The notes beneath the pieces are model-generated. The model did not search any database. It worked only from the letters and a program-made list of their open reading frames with translations, and was not told the DNA's origin. A stretch of 64,000 bases of DNA, taken from Parietaria judaica (taxonomy: Eukaryota; Streptophyta; Magnoliopsida; Rosales; Urticaceae). Where the stretch lies: positions 12,208,001 to 12,272,000 of the forward strand of contig OX940864.1 in the NCBI GenBank assembly GCA_954871525.1. The letters run 5' to 3'. Below are positions 11,403-24,844 of this stretch, one piece after another. Numbering within the stretch: the stretch's first letter is position 1; the number at the start of each line of letters is the position of its first letter. The position numbers were made by a program, and so were the translations under genes.

Positions 11403-13729
11403 TTACAGAGGTGTTCGGCGATGGAGTCGGAGAGTGAGAATGGAGAAGCGACGGACGGCCATTGATGGAGTGGAGAGCTTATTAAGGCGTGGGAAATGGC
11501 TTTCATATATTCTGAAAGGGACGACACAAAACAAAATGCGTCGCAAATTGCTTTCAAACCCCTTCAACTTTTCTTTTTGTATTAAATTGCCCCAGAAAAC
11601 TTTTTTTTTTTTTTTCTGTCAATTTGCCTGCAAACTAATCTCTTTGTATGGCATTACCCCCTGGAACTTTTCTCTATAAGTTTACCTCCGAGCTAATCTC
11701 TATAATCTCTATGTGTCGCATTACCTCCGATAACTTTTTTTTATATAGACTTTGTTGAGGCGAAAAATCACCTACGTAGTCACGGAGTCACAATTGTTTG
11801 TAATTCCACTTTTAAGTTACTTTAGAGCTCGGGTCTTCCTATAAGTTATGATTTTGTATCAAGTTATCCTTAAACTACTTATTTTTATATTAATTTTCTA
11901 CCTCAATTTTTAATATGTATAAAGTGCTAGCTTTTTGTAAAATAGTAGCAAATTTTCATCCATTTTTAGGAAAAATAATTTATTATTTTCAACATTACGG
12001 AGGAAACTCCCTGGAAGAAAGAAAAAAAGTAATATTGAGAAGGAATGTTAGCGAAATGACATTTTATCTAAGGGGGATTATATATATATTAAATATAAGT
12101 TGAAACATTAAACGTTAAAGAGAACGAAAAGATAATTTTGTCTTTAATTTGTACAGAAAGCAGAAAATGACAAATAACGAAGGAATATAGAGAGAAATGA
12201 CATTTAAGAAATATTTTATGGAAATATAGAATAAATATTAAGTGGAAATATTAAAAAAAAAATCAAGTCATTTGCTTACTTTTTATTCAAATTATTTTTT
12301 TTTTAAAATTCTTTCAAATTTCTTCTCTTTTTATATTTAACTCACTTTCTTTTATCTTTGTGAGTTTCGGGGTACTCATTTTGTTAAGGCTTCGCCGAGG
12401 GGTTGCCAGCCACTATAAGTGCGAATATTGGGCAATTCTCTTTAAAAAATTAACGTTCCATCCCCGCAAATAACATTTGAGTCAAATTTATCGAAATGAA
12501 TAAATGTATCCTTATTAGTAGCGTAGGATTCAATGATTTTTTTGTGAAATGTGAAAGCCCAAGAACTAAAGTAGATTGTAAATATCTCTCTGTTGGGTAA
12601 AGATAAGTTATTCTCTCCAAGAAAAAAAGGGAGACAAAAATCTTCAAGTGTAAGCTTTGGCAATATGTGTGCACAAAGAAACAACTATTTAATTTTAAGG
12701 GGGTTTAAATATTACAAAAATAAGACCTTTTTTTTTTTTTTAGGGAAATAAGACACTTTGTTGGTATGAACGCTAGCTAGAAGATTGGCATTACCAAAGA
12801 ACAATAAGAAGAGAACAAATAGTGCTTACTGACTCATATCACCAAAAATAAAATCCCAAAAATAAAAAATTATAACTAAAGATCAAATGATTCCCATTTC
12901 TTGATTTTATTAAACTGAGAAATAATTAATCTTTCTGAATAATTGGAATTGTGGGGAATATTTTCGTGGGAATATGTTGCTTCATTATTAAATTATGATA
13001 CTGGCATAAATGCAATAAAACAGATCTTATATTATTCCCATTATGGATACGGTTTTCACTTTTGAGTTTTGCCCACCAAAGAAATGTGATATTTAAATAT
13101 TTAAATGATCATTTTAACAATAAAAAAAAAAAAGCATTTTTGCACTAGTAGAACATATGAATAGTGATTCTTTTTGTTATCCACAAAATTATTTTGCATC
13201 TTCTTAAAGTGGGTATCTCAAAATATAATTATTCTTTTTCAACCGCTATGATTCCCCAACGTGTGGAACATCTCTCATAAACATTTCACCAACAAATATA
13301 TATATATACTATTTATAGATATATGATATAAGACAAAATACTTGAATTTGAACAAAAAAAAAAACACTATTTTATGACTATATGGTGAAAAATCATTAAA
13401 AAAAAGAGTCATTTTTTGTTAAAACTATTTTAAATTAAACAAGCATTTAAAACATAGTTGATATTTGTTATTATTGTTATTAAAGGTATAATTTATGTGT
13501 GTGGGGGATTTATATTTATAAATCCAATATTGTATACATCTATAATCTATTATGTAAATGCATAGTTGAAAGACAATATTCCAAGTTTTTTTTCTTCTTC
13601 TCTATTTCTATAAATCCAATATTGTATATATCTATACGTCTATTTCTTCTCTATAATCAATAAACGTGCATCGAGTTCAATACACGTTCACTTTGGTGAA
13701 ACCAATTATTTATATATATATATATATAG
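11403..13729. other. PHL upstream region and intergenic sequence
   Basis: The first roughly 150 bp upstream of the PHL start are GC-rich and probably hold its 5' UTR and promoter. The rest is AT-rich with poly-A/T tracts and no supported gene. It ends in a short (TA)n tract at 13708-13728 that borders the satellite-bearing element. Confidence 0.4.
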
Positions 13730-16700
13730 GGAAACTTGAAAAAATAACCCCCAAAAAGCAAGTTCTACCCGTTTTGTTCCCTAATTTAATGTTTCTGAAA
13801 AATTATTCCTCAACTTGTATTTTGCCATGTTTTGGACAAAAATGCCCTTTTTACCCTCACATTTCACTCTACCTCACTCACCAATTTAATGTAAATTTTA
13901 ATGTCGGATAGTTTTACACATAAATTAGATAGTTTTCTCTTTCGGGTTAGACAGTTCGGTTCAAGATAAATAGTTTTACACATAAATAAGATAGTTTTAC
14001 ACATAAAGTTAGATAGTTTTCTCTTTCGGGTTACAGAATTTGTTTCAAGTTAGATAGTTTTCTACGCAAAGTTAGATAATTTCATACATGCAGTTAGACA
14101 CTTTGACAACTAATTGTAAAGAAGATTAATTTTATTCTCCGTCCTAAAAATGTAAATTTTAATGTCGGATAGTTTTACACATAAAGTTTGATAGTTTTAT
14201 CTTTCTGGTTAGACAGTTCGGTTCAAGTTAGATAGTTTTACACATAAAATTAGATAGTTTTACACATAAAGTTAGATAGTTTTCTCTTTCGGGTTAGACA
14301 GTTTGTTTCAAGTTAGATAGTTTTCTACGCAAAGTTAGATAGTTTTATACATGCAGTTAGACACTTTGACAACTAATTGTAAAGAAGATTAATTTTATTC
14401 TCCGTCCTAAAAATGTAAATTTTAATGTCGGATAGTTTTACACATAAAGTTTGATAGTTTTATCTTTCTGGTTAGACAGTTCGGTTCAAATTAGATAGTT
14501 TTACACATAAAATTAGATAGTTTTACACATAAAGTTAGATAGTTTTCTCTTTCGGGTTAGACAGTTTGTTTCAAGTTAGATAGTTTTCTACGCAAAGTTA
14601 GATAGTTTTATACATGCAGTTAGACACTTTGACAACTAATTGTAAAGAAGATTAATTTTATTCTCCGTCCTAAAAATGTAAATTTTAATGTCGGATAGTT
14701 TTACACATAAAGTTAGATAGTTTTCTCTTTCGGGTTAGACAGTTCGGTTCAAGATAGATAGTTTTACACATAAATAAGATAATTTTACACATAAAGTTAG
14801 ATAGTTTTCTCTTTCGGGTTAGACAGTTTGTTTCAAGTTAGATAGTTTTCTACGCAAAGTTAGATAGTTTTATACATGCAGTTAGACACTTTGACAACTA
14901 ATTGTAAAGAAGATTAATTTTATTCTCCGTCCTAAAAATGTAAATTTTAATGTCGGATAGTTTTACACATAAAGTTTGATAGTTTAATCTTTCTGGTTAG
15001 ACAGTTCGGTTCAAGTTAGATAGTCTTACACATAAAATTAGATAGTTTTACACATAAAGTTAGATAGTTTTCTCTTTCGGGTTAGACAGTTTGTTTCAAG
15101 TTAGATAGTTTTCTACGCAAAGTTAGATAGTTTTATACATGCAGTTAGACACTTTGACAACTAATTGTAAAGAAGATTAATTTTATTCTCCGTCCTAAAA
15201 ATGTAAATTTTAATGTCGGATAGTTTTACACATAAAGTTAGATAGTTTTCTCTTTCGGGTTATACAGTTCGGTTCAAGATAGATAGTTTTACACTTAAAT
15301 AAGATAGTTTTACACATAAAGTTAGATAGTTTTCTCTTTCGGGTTAGAGAGTTTGTTTCAAGTTAGATAGTTTTCTACGCAAAGTTAGATAGTTTTATAC
15401 ATGCAGTTAGACACTTTGACAACTAATTGTAAAGAAGCTTAATTTTATTATCCGTCATAAAAATGTAAATTTTAATGTCGGATAGTTTTACACATAAAGT
15501 TAGATAGTTTTCTCTTTCGGGTTATACAGTTCGGTTCAAGATAGATAGTTTTACACTTAAATAAGATAGTTTTACACATAAAGTTAGATAGTTTTCTCTT
15601 TCGGGTTAGACAGTTTGTTTCAAGTTAGATAGTTTTCTACGCAAAGTTAGATAGTTTTATACATGCAGTAAGACACTTTGACAACTAATTGTAAAGAAGA
15701 TTAATTTTATTCTCCGTCCTAATATTGTAAATTTTAATGTCGGATAGTTTTACACATAAAGTTAGATAGTTTTCTCTTTCGGGTAAGACAGTTCGGTTCA
15801 AGATAGATAGTTTTACACATAAATAAGATAGTTTTACACATAAAGTTAGATAGTTTTCTCTTTCGGGTTAGACAGTTTGTTTCAAGTTAGATAGTTTTCT
15901 ACGCAAAGTTAGATAGTTTTATACATGCAGTTAGACACTTTGACAACTAATTGTAAAGAAGCTTAATTTTATTATCCGTCATAAAAATGTAAATTTTAAT
16001 GTCGGATAGTTTTACACATAAAGTTAGATAGTTTTCTCTTTCGGGTTATACAGTTCGGTTCAAGATAGATAGTTTTACACTTAAATAAGATAGTTTTACA
16101 CATAAAGTTAGATAGTTTTCTCTTTCGGGTTAGACAGTTTGTTTCAAGTTAGATAGTTTTCTACGCAAAGTTAGATAGTTTTATACATGCAGTAAGACAC
16201 TTTGACAACTAATTGTTAGGAAGATTAATTTTATTCTCCGTCCTAAAAATGTAAATTTTAATGTCGGATAGTTTTACACATAAAGTTTGATAGTTTTATC
16301 TTTCTGGTTAGACAGTTCGGTTCAAGATAGATAGTTTTACACATAAATAAGATAGTTTTACACATAAAGTTAGATAGTTTTCTCTTTCGGGTTAGACAGT
16401 TTGTTTCAAGTTAGATAGTTTTCTACGCAAAGTTAGATAGTTTTATACATGCAGTTAGACACTTTGACAACTAATTGTAAAGAAGCTTAATTTTATTATC
16501 CGTCATAAAAATGTAAATTTTAATGTCGGATAGTTTTACACATAAAGTTTGATAGTTTTATCTTTCTGGTTAGACAGTTCGGTTCAAGATAGATAGTTTT
16601 ACACATAAATAAGATAGTTTTACACATAAAGTTAGATAGTTTTCTCTTTCGGGTTAGACAGTTTGTTTCAAGTTAGATAGTTTTCTACGCAAAGTTAGAT

Positions 16701-19700
16701 AGTTTTATACATGCAGTTAGACACTTTAACAACTAATTGTAAAGAAGCTTAATTTTATTATCCGTCATAAAAATGTAAATTTTAATGTCGGATAGTTTTA
16801 CACATAAAGTTAGATAGTTTTCTCTTTCGGGTTATACAGTTCGGTTCAAGATAGATAGTTTTACACTTAAATAAGATAGTTTTACACATAAAGTTAGATA
16901 GTTTTCTCTTTCGGGTTAGACAGTTTGTTTCAAGTTAGATAGTTTTCTACGCAAAGTTAGATAGTTTTATACATGCAGTAAGACACTTTGACAACTAATT
17001 GTAAAGAAGATTAATTTTATTCTCCGTCCTAAAAATGTAAATTTTAATGTCGGATAGTTTTACACATAAAGTTAGATAGTTTTCTCTTTCGGGTTAGACA
17101 GTTCGGTTCAAGATAGATAGTTTTACACATAAATAAGATAGTTTTACACATAAAGTTAGATAGTTTTCTCTTTCGGGTTAGACAGTTTGTTTCAAGTTAG
17201 ATAGTTTTCTACGCAAAGTTAGATAGTTTTATACATGCAGTTAGACACTTTGACAACTAATTGTAAAGAAGCTTAATTTTATTCTCCGTCATAAAAATGT
17301 AAATTTTAATGTCGGATAGTTTTACACATAAAGTTTGATAGTTTTCTCTTTCGGGTTAGACAGTTCGGTTCAAGATAGATAGTTTTACACATAAATAAGA
17401 TAGTTTTACACATAAAGTTAGATAGTTTTCTCTTTCGGGTTATACAGTTCGGTTCAAGATAGATAGTTTTACACTTAAATAAGATAGTTTTACACTTAAA
17501 GTTAGATAGTTTTCTCTTTCGGGTTAGACAGTTTGTTTCAAGTTAGATAGTTTTCTACGCAAAGTTAGATAATTTTATACATGCAGTTAGACACTTTGAC
17601 AACTAATTGTAAAGAAGCTTAATTTTATTCTCCGTCATAAAAATGTAAATTTTAATGTCGGATAGTTTTACACATAAAGTTTGATAGTTTTCTCTTTCTG
17701 GTTAGACAGTTCGGTTCAAGTTAGATAGTTTTACACATAAAGTTAGATAGTTTTCTCTTTCGGGTTACAGAATTTGTTTCAAGTTAGATAGTTTTCTACG
17801 CAAAGTTAGATAGTTTTATACATGCAGTTAGACACTTTGACAACTAATTGTAAAGAAGATTAATTTTATTCTCCGTCCTAAAAATATAAATTTTAATGTC
17901 GGATAGTTTTACACATAAAGTTAGATAGTTTTCTCTTTCGGGTTATACAGTTCGGTTCAAGATAGATAATTTTACACTTAAATAAGATAGTTTTACACGT
18001 AAAGTTAGATAGTTTTCTCTTTCGGGTTAGACAGTTTGTTTCAAGTTAGATAGTTTTCTACGCAAAGTTAGATAGTTTTATACATGCAGTTAGACACTTT
18101 GACAACTAATTGTAAAGAAGATTAATTTTATTCTCCGTCATAAAAATATAAATTTTAATGTCGGATAGTTTTACACATAAAGTTTGATAGTTTTCTCTTT
18201 CTGGTTAGACAGTTCGGTTCAAGTTAGATAGTTTTACACATAAAGTTAGATAGTTTTACACATAAAGTTAGATAGTTTTCTCTTTCGGGTTACAGAATTT
18301 GTTTCAAGTTAGATAGTTTTCTACGCAAAGTTAGATAGTTTTATACATGCAATTAGACACTTTGACAACTAATTGTAAAGAAGGTTAATTTTATTCTCCG
18401 TCCTAAAAATGTAAATTTTAATGTCGGATAGTTTTACACATAAAGTTAGATAGTTTTCTCTTTCGGGTTAGACAGTTCGGTTCAAGATAGATAGTTTTAC
18501 ACATAAATAAGATAGTTTTACACATAAAGTTAGATAGTTTTCTCTTTCGGGTTAGACAATTTGTTTCAAGTTAGATAGTTTTCTACGCAAAGTTAGATAG
18601 TTTTATACATGCAGTTAGACACTTTGACAACTAATTGTAAAGAAGCTTAATTTTATTCTCCGTCATAAAAATGTAAATTTTAATGTCGGATAGTTTTACA
18701 CATAAAGTTTGATAGTTTTCTCTTTCTGGTTAGACAGTTCGGTTCAAGTTAGATAGTTTTACACATAAAGTTATATAGTTTTACACATAAAGTTAGATAG
18801 TTTTCTCTTTCGGGTTACAGAATTTGTTTCAAGTTAGATAGTTTTCTACGCAAAGTTAGATAGTTTTATACATGCACTTAGACACTTTGACAACTAATTG
18901 TAAAGAAGATTAATTTTATTCTCCGTCCTAAAAATGTAAATTTTAATGTCGGATAGTTTTACACATAAAGTTAGATAGTTTTCTCTTTCGGGTTAGACAG
19001 TTCGGTTCAAGATAGATAGTTTTACACATAAATAAGATAGTTTTACACATAAAGTTAGATAGTTTTCTCTTTCGGGTTAGACAATTTGTTTCAAGTTAGA
19101 TAGTTTTCTACGCAAAGTTAGATAGTTTTATACATGCAGTTAGACACTTTGACAACTAATTGTAAAGAAGCTTAATTTTATTCTCCGTCATAAAAATGTA
19201 AATTTTAATGTCGGATAGTTTTACACATAAAGTTTGATAGTTTTCTCTTTCTGGTTAGACAGTTCGGTTCAAGTTAGATAGTTTTACACATAAAGTTAGA
19301 TAGTTTTCTCTTTCGGGTTACAGAATTTGTTTCAAGTTAGATAGTGTTTTACGCAAAGTTAGATAGTTTTATACATGCAGTTAGACACTTTGACAACTAA
19401 TTGTAAAGAAGCTTAATTTTATTCTCCGTCATAAAAATGTAAATTTTAATGTCGGATAGTTTTACACATAAAGTTTGATAGTTTTCTCTTTCTGGTTAGA
19501 CAGTTCGGTTCAAGTTAGATAGTTTTACACATAAAGTTAGATAGTTTTACACATAAAGTTAGATAGTTTTCTCTTTCGGGTTACAGAATTTGTTTAAAGT
19601 TAGATAGTTTTCTACGCAAAGTTAGATAGTTTTATACATGCAGTTAGACACTTTGACAACTAATTGTAAAGAAGATTAATTTTATTCTCCGTCCTAAAAA

Positions 19701-21109
19701 TGTAAATTTTAATGTCGGATAGTTTTACACATAAAGTTAGATAGTTTTCTCTTTCGGGTTAGACAGTTCGGTTGAAGATAGATAGTTTTACACATAAATA
19801 AGATAGTTTTACACATAAAGTTAGATAGTTTTCTTATTCGGGTTAGACAGTTTGTTTCAAGTTAGATAGTTTTCTACGCAAAGTTAGATAGTTTTATACA
19901 TGCAGTTAGACACTTTGACAACTAATTGTAAAGAAGCTTAATTTTATTCTCCGTCATAAAAATGTAAATTTTAATGTCGGATAGTTTTACACATAAAGTT
20001 TGATAGTTTTCACTTTCTGGTTAGACAGTTCGGTTCAAGTTAGATAGTTTTACACATAAAGTTAGATAGTTTTTTCTTTCGGGTTACAAAATTTGTTTCA
20101 AGTTAGATCGTTTTCTACGCAAAGTTAGATAGTTTTATACATGCAGTTAGACACTTTGACAACTAATTGTAAAGAAGATTAATTTTATTCTCCGTCCTAA
20201 AAATGTAAATTTTAATGTCGGATAGTTTTACACATAAAGTTAAATAGTTTTCTCTTTCGGGTTATACAGTTCGGTTCAAGATAGATAGTTTTACACTTAA
20301 ATAAGATAGTTTTACACATAAAGTTTGATAGTATTCTCTTTCGGGTTAGACAGTTTGTTTCAAGTTAGATAGTTTTCTACGCAAAGTTAGATAGTTTTAT
20401 ACATGCAGTTAGACACTTTGACAACTAATTGTAAAGAAGATTAATTTTATTCTCCGTCATAAAAATATAAATTTTAATGTCGGATAGTTTTACACATAAA
20501 GTTTGATAGTTTTCTCTTTCTGGTTAGACAGTTCGGTTCAAGTTAGATAGTTTTACACATAAAGTTAGATAGTCTTCTCTTTCGGGTTACAAAATTTGTT
20601 TCAAGTTAGATAGTTTTCTACGCAAAATTAGATAGTTTTATACATGCAATTAGACACTTTGACAACTAATTGTACAGAAGATTAATTTTATTCTCCGTCC
20701 TAAAAATGTAAATTTTAATGTCGGATAGTTTTACACATAAAGTTAGATAGTTTTCTCTTTCGGGTTAGACAGTTCGGTTCAAGATAGATAGTTTTACACA
20801 TAAATAAGATAGTTTTACACATAAAGTTAGATAGTTTTCTCTTTCGGGTTATAGAGTTTGTTTCAAGTTAGATAGTTTTCTACACAAAGTTAGATTGTTT
20901 TACACATGCAGTTAGACACTTTGACAGTTTGGGGAATAATTTTTCAGATACATGTGGTAAAAAAATGTCTTGAGTAAAAAAATGTGGTAAAAAAGGGTAT
21001 TTTGGGAATAAAAAAATTCAGAGACAGTTTGGGAATAATTTTTCAGATACATGAAATCGGGGAACAAAACGGGTATAACTTGCTTTTTGGGGGTCATTTT
21101 TTCAAGTTT

Positions 21110-21111
<2 letters not shown>
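13730..21111. mobile_element. TIR-bounded element in a (TA)n microsatellite, carrying a satellite array
   Basis: Both ends carry the same sequence inverted: GGAAACTTGAAAAAAT, then ACCCCCAAAAAGCAAGTT, then ACCCGTTTTGTTCCC. It is readable on the plus strand from 13730 and on the minus strand from 21111, for about 80 bp with only about ten differences. Outside both ends is (TA)n (13708-13728 and 21112-21157). Short non-coding elements that insert into TA microsatellites are known in plants (rice Micron, Arabidopsis TAFT elements); this one resembles them at its ends but its interior is a 7-kb tandem array. The right side also has a direct duplication (about 20925 and 21024) of a GACAGTTTGGG segment. 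No protein is encoded; short frames at the two ends give similar peptides only because the ends are inverted copies. Confidence 0.75.
13890..20925 (+). repeat. Satellite array: 27 tandem copies of a 262-bp monomer
   Basis: The landmark TGTAAATTTTAATGTCGG (or TATAAATTTT) recurs 27 times, starting at 13890, 14151, 14414, 14677, 14939, 15202, 15464, 15726, 15988, 16250, 16512, 16774, 17036, 17298, 17644, 17885, 18147, 18410, 18672, 18935, 19197, 19438, 19701, 19963, 20204, 20466 and 20707. Spacing is 261-263 bp, with several 241-bp units and one of 346 bp. Within each monomer a shorter unit of 21-22 bp (GTTAGATAGTTTT plus about eight variable bases) is repeated about nine times. Monomer variants (TTAGACAGTTCGG, TATACAGTTCGG, TACAGAATTTG; AAGATTAA or AAGCTTAA) are interleaved, pointing to unequal exchange. 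No open reading frames. Confidence 0.97.
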
Positions 21112-21157
<46 letters not shown>

Positions 21158-21161
<4 letters not shown>

Positions 21162-23455
21162 AGGTCATTTTAAGGTATTATCCGTTGACCTTCTCGCCTC
21201 CGCCCGTTGTTGTTTTATTTGTAACTTTTTATAATTGGCGTCAAGAGAAACATAGTTGCTTGTCCTAGCTTTTACATAGATTGGAGATAGCTTTTAAAGA
21301 TAACATCGGTGTAAATAACTGTTGAGAAAATTCGATGAAGATAGCTCCACAAATATTATTATTTGTTTTCAAGTCTCGAATAAACCATAGTTACTAAATT
21401 ATTATTTAACTAATTTTTCGCTTTAATTCAAAATTGAGCTTTTTAAATTAAGGTGAAAATTTATTAATTGATTTTTTAGAAGAAGATTCTATAAATTGTG
21501 ATATAAACTTTAGCTTTTAATATTTTGGTTCTACATTTACAGTTGGTTCTTAATTACAAATAAATATGAGCAGTAGAATACGAAAAAGTTACAAAATAAA
21601 AATTAGAACCAAATTTTTTAGTTATGAATATACAAAACGGAATCGGAATCCGGACATTATTCAGTTAATATTAGTAACATTTACTCTATTAAGCTAGATC
21701 CACATCCACATAACTATACTCCTACTTGAATCCATTACTTAAAAGTGTCACATTTTGTCCTTGAGAATCTCACCCCACTAGTGATTAACCTAAAAATCGT
21801 TAGCAACAAAACAAAATTTAGCATTTTATAATTGTGATTCTATAATCAAACAAATCTCTTTACAGGCACGACTAATCGAAGACAAAAAAGAATATATAAT
21901 TAGATAAGAGTAACTAGTGTCAACCAAAAAAAGTATTGAAAAACAATAATAAATAAACAATGAAAAATGACGTTTTCAATTAGGCCAATAATTTGTCCAC
22001 AACGCAAACAAATTAAGGCTAATTAATCTCCAATGCCTGCTTGGGAATCTCCGATTTATCAAATGTATTATCAAATTAATAATTGGATAAGATTAATAGC
22101 TACCATTTCATTAATTGGAAAATATTTTTAGTATACCGATGTCATTATCGTATATGGAAACAATCGAATCATATGCCTCTAAGTCTAAGTGTTTGATTTA
22201 ACAAGGCGAAAATCCAATTCCTTTGAAAATTACGTATCTCTTTGATATAAAAGATAATCAATAATTAAAAATTGGAAAAATTATTACGGAATTATCAGGT
22301 TCATATGGTCTCATTCAAAATGAATTTACTTTTTCTTCATCAGCCTATTGGAAATACCGAAGATTCAACACCGTCTTGTTAGACCGACGACTTTATTTTT
22401 TTGGATATGGACTTTATTTTTCATATTTAGAGTCTTCGTTAACAAGTCTTAGGTCTACAATTTTTTGTATTTGTATTTATTTTGATACAAAAAAAAAAAA
22501 TGGTATCTCTACCAGCAAGACAATTTTATTTTTAACCATATATGTCAAAACTCAAAATGATGTTCTCTCTCTTAAACATTAATAAATTAGTCAAATGTAG
22601 AGACCGTTTCGTTATATTTTTTAAATCTAAATTTTAGAAAACAATGTTGCGGGTATGTGAGTTAAAACTGGCACACTCAATTGTCGTTTTACCAATATTG
22701 TAGGTAACCCGCATGCCGCATAATTTTTTATTTTTTTTTTATAAAGAACCCAATATTAACTTTTAAAAACAACATAAAAACTCACAGAAAACCTCAAAAT
22801 TATACAATTTTTAATTAGCTTTTTTTTATAAATAATTATATTTCTAACTAGTATTACAAAATATTATTATATCACATAAATCCTATCGATATACCCATGA
22901 ATTTAATGATATACTCATAAAATAAGATCAATGTCGACTTTTAAAAATCTTATAAAAGTTTCATTGATATAGCTGTATTATTCTCGACTCACCGGTAAAT
23001 TAGACCTATAACCGGTGTGAGAGTCTTTAAAACATTAGTCAAAGGAACTAGATAAAAGTAAATCAACATGCTCTTGTTTCTATGAAAACGTGACAAACTA
23101 GTTATCTTTGTTTCCTTATCAATCGAGACATTAAAGAAAAAACAAAATCACATCTACCAATCAAATATCAATCAATTCATGAAGCTTCATCCTTTGGAGT
23201 TTGCACTTTGCACTGCTTCTAATATAAACCTTCTTGTCATACTATTAGACCACAACCTCGTAAATTATTACTCGATAAATTAATAACCTCGACTAAATAA
23301 TAATTTTGTCTGGTTCCAACTCGGGCCTAACAAACTAAATTAATAATTCACTAAATTTTTAAGGTAATAATTTTTTTTAGAAGTATATGGGTCCCAACTG
23401 ATATATATAAATTAATAATTTAATATAAAAATAATAATATTACACATAAAATTAT
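21158..23455. other. Intergenic, AT-rich
   Basis: Beyond the (TA)n tract I see no gene and no clear element. The frames present are short and compositionally AT-driven. Confidence 0.3.
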
Positions 23456-23876
23456 GAAAGGGAATTTCACTCAATAGACTCCAAAACACCATTAATTCCC
23501 TCAATACTCCAAGTTTTCATAATGATCAAAATAGACTTTTTGAAAATTCTAGTTCAAATTTACTCTTAACCCATCATTTTAATTTCATGATATTAGTATC
23601 CAAATTTTAGGACATTTGTTTTCACATTTAGGACAATAATTGTCCAAATTTCAGAACATTAATTGTCCAAATGACTTGATATTAGTATCAAAAATTCAGG
23701 ACAGAAACTATCCAAATTTTAGGACATAAATTGTTCAAATTAAGTGACTAAATTTCAGGGGTAATTTTGAGCTAATTTTTTTTTATAAAAAAAAGTCTAT
23801 TTTAGGAATTATGAAAACTTGGAGTCTATTAAGGGAATTAATGGTGTTTTAGAGTGTATTGACTCAAGTTTTCCTT
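23456..23876. mobile_element. Palindromic MITE, about 420 bp
   Basis: The ends are inverted copies over about 90 bp, sharing CAATAGACTCCAAAACACCA and then CCAAGTTTTCATAAT. The interior repeats a GTCCAAATTTCAGGACA-like motif several times. The flanks ATAAAATTAT and ATAAAATCAC suggest a degenerate target duplication of 9-10 bp. Non-coding. Confidence 0.75.
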
Positions 23877-24612
23877 ATAAAATCACTATAAATAAAATAT
23901 AACATTACATAACTAGTTATGAAATCATTTTAAATATAAATAAATTACACTAATTAACTAATCATGTAGTGTTTTAAAATATAATTACGAAGTTACTTGC
24001 TTATTCGTGAAATTTTTATCTCTTTGAACTTCAATTCTAAGTTTCCGCATAATATTAAGAAGGTCTAGTGTTGTATTTTCGTGATGTAATAATAAAATAC
24101 AAAGTTAATGTAGCGACAATTGTATAATTGCGTGAAACAAGCTCTATTTCAGTAATATCATCTTCAAATTATGTATAATGATTACAATATTCTTGACATA
24201 ATATATAGAGATTTTTTTTTCTCTACTTTATAATGATTATATAACTAATATTTTATAAATTACTATTATTATTATTATTATATCTAAAATTTTATGAACT
24301 ATGAATAATTTTTTCGTTGAAGAATTACTTTGACATGAGAGTTAAATTTTTAGAATGTATAGAAAAATTGTATATTTTTTTTACCATTATATTATTTTAC
24401 AAAATATTTGTAAATATTCAGTATATTAGTAAAACTCGATTAGTAAAAATTGGTGTTTTTATTATAGCTAAAAGCATTATATCAGTATCGGTATTTTTAA
24501 ACATTGATTTATATACATCGAAACGCAACTTAAAGAAATTAAAAACCAAGTTGCATCTCTTATTCCAATTCGAGTTAAAATTGAAATCAAGAAGAAATAA
24601 AATTATTTTTCC
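23877..24612. other. Intergenic, AT-rich
   Basis: No supported gene. The longest frame runs into the (TTC)n tract and is an artefact. Confidence 0.3.
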
Positions 24613-24844
24613 CTTCTTCTTCTTCTTCTTCTTCTTCTTCTTCTTCTTCTTCTTCTTCTTCTTCTTCTTTAATGGGGTGGCGCTATCGGCCAATGTTACA
24701 ATGCACTATCGCACTACTAGATATATTCAGTGTAAGAACAGGTGGCACTATTGGCCAAGTTTACATATGTGAAGGGGGCAAGCATTGTGCTTCCCATGGG
24801 GTTTGAACCCGTGATCTTTTGAAGAGGTGAGTAGTGGTGTTACC
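24613..24844 (-). mobile_element. tRNA-derived SINE, body and 3' tail (split)
   Basis: Read on the minus strand this is a SINE. An internal B-box-like GGGTTCAAACC (complement of 24800-24810) follows GATCAC. A body of about 130 bp comes next, and the 3' end is a (GAA)n tail (the TTC run at 24613-24669). The missing head, GCTTGGCCTAGTGGTAAC, typical of a tRNA A-box region, lies 2.16 kb away at 27001-27018. Joining the two across the intervening insert restores the order tRNA head, B box, body, tail. Approximate flanking repeats (TTATTTTTCC and TTATTTTCC) may be the SINE target duplication. Confidence 0.65.

Noticed and set aside
10927..11465. Alternative long frames over PHL exon 1 on both strands
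   Set aside because: GC-rich shadows of the real exon; only the frame from 11402 joins in phase to the GARP exons.
13666..13911. Short frame starting near 13666, with a similar peptide on the opposite strand at 20912-21097
   Set aside because: The peptide similarity comes from the terminal inverted repeats being read on opposite strands, and one frame runs through a TA tract; there is no sign of coding selection.
13890..20925. CRISPR-like appearance of regularly spaced repeats
   Set aside because: Repeats are contiguous with a 262-bp period and no unique spacers, and the sequence is a plant genome; it is a satellite.
24418..24772. Frames with poly-Phe or poly-Lys runs
   Set aside because: Translations of the (TTC)n tail of the SINE.
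24780..24844. A tRNA gene
   Set aside because: Only a B-box-like stretch with a short tRNA-like head 2 kb away; no cloverleaf or anticodon arm, so it is a SINE.
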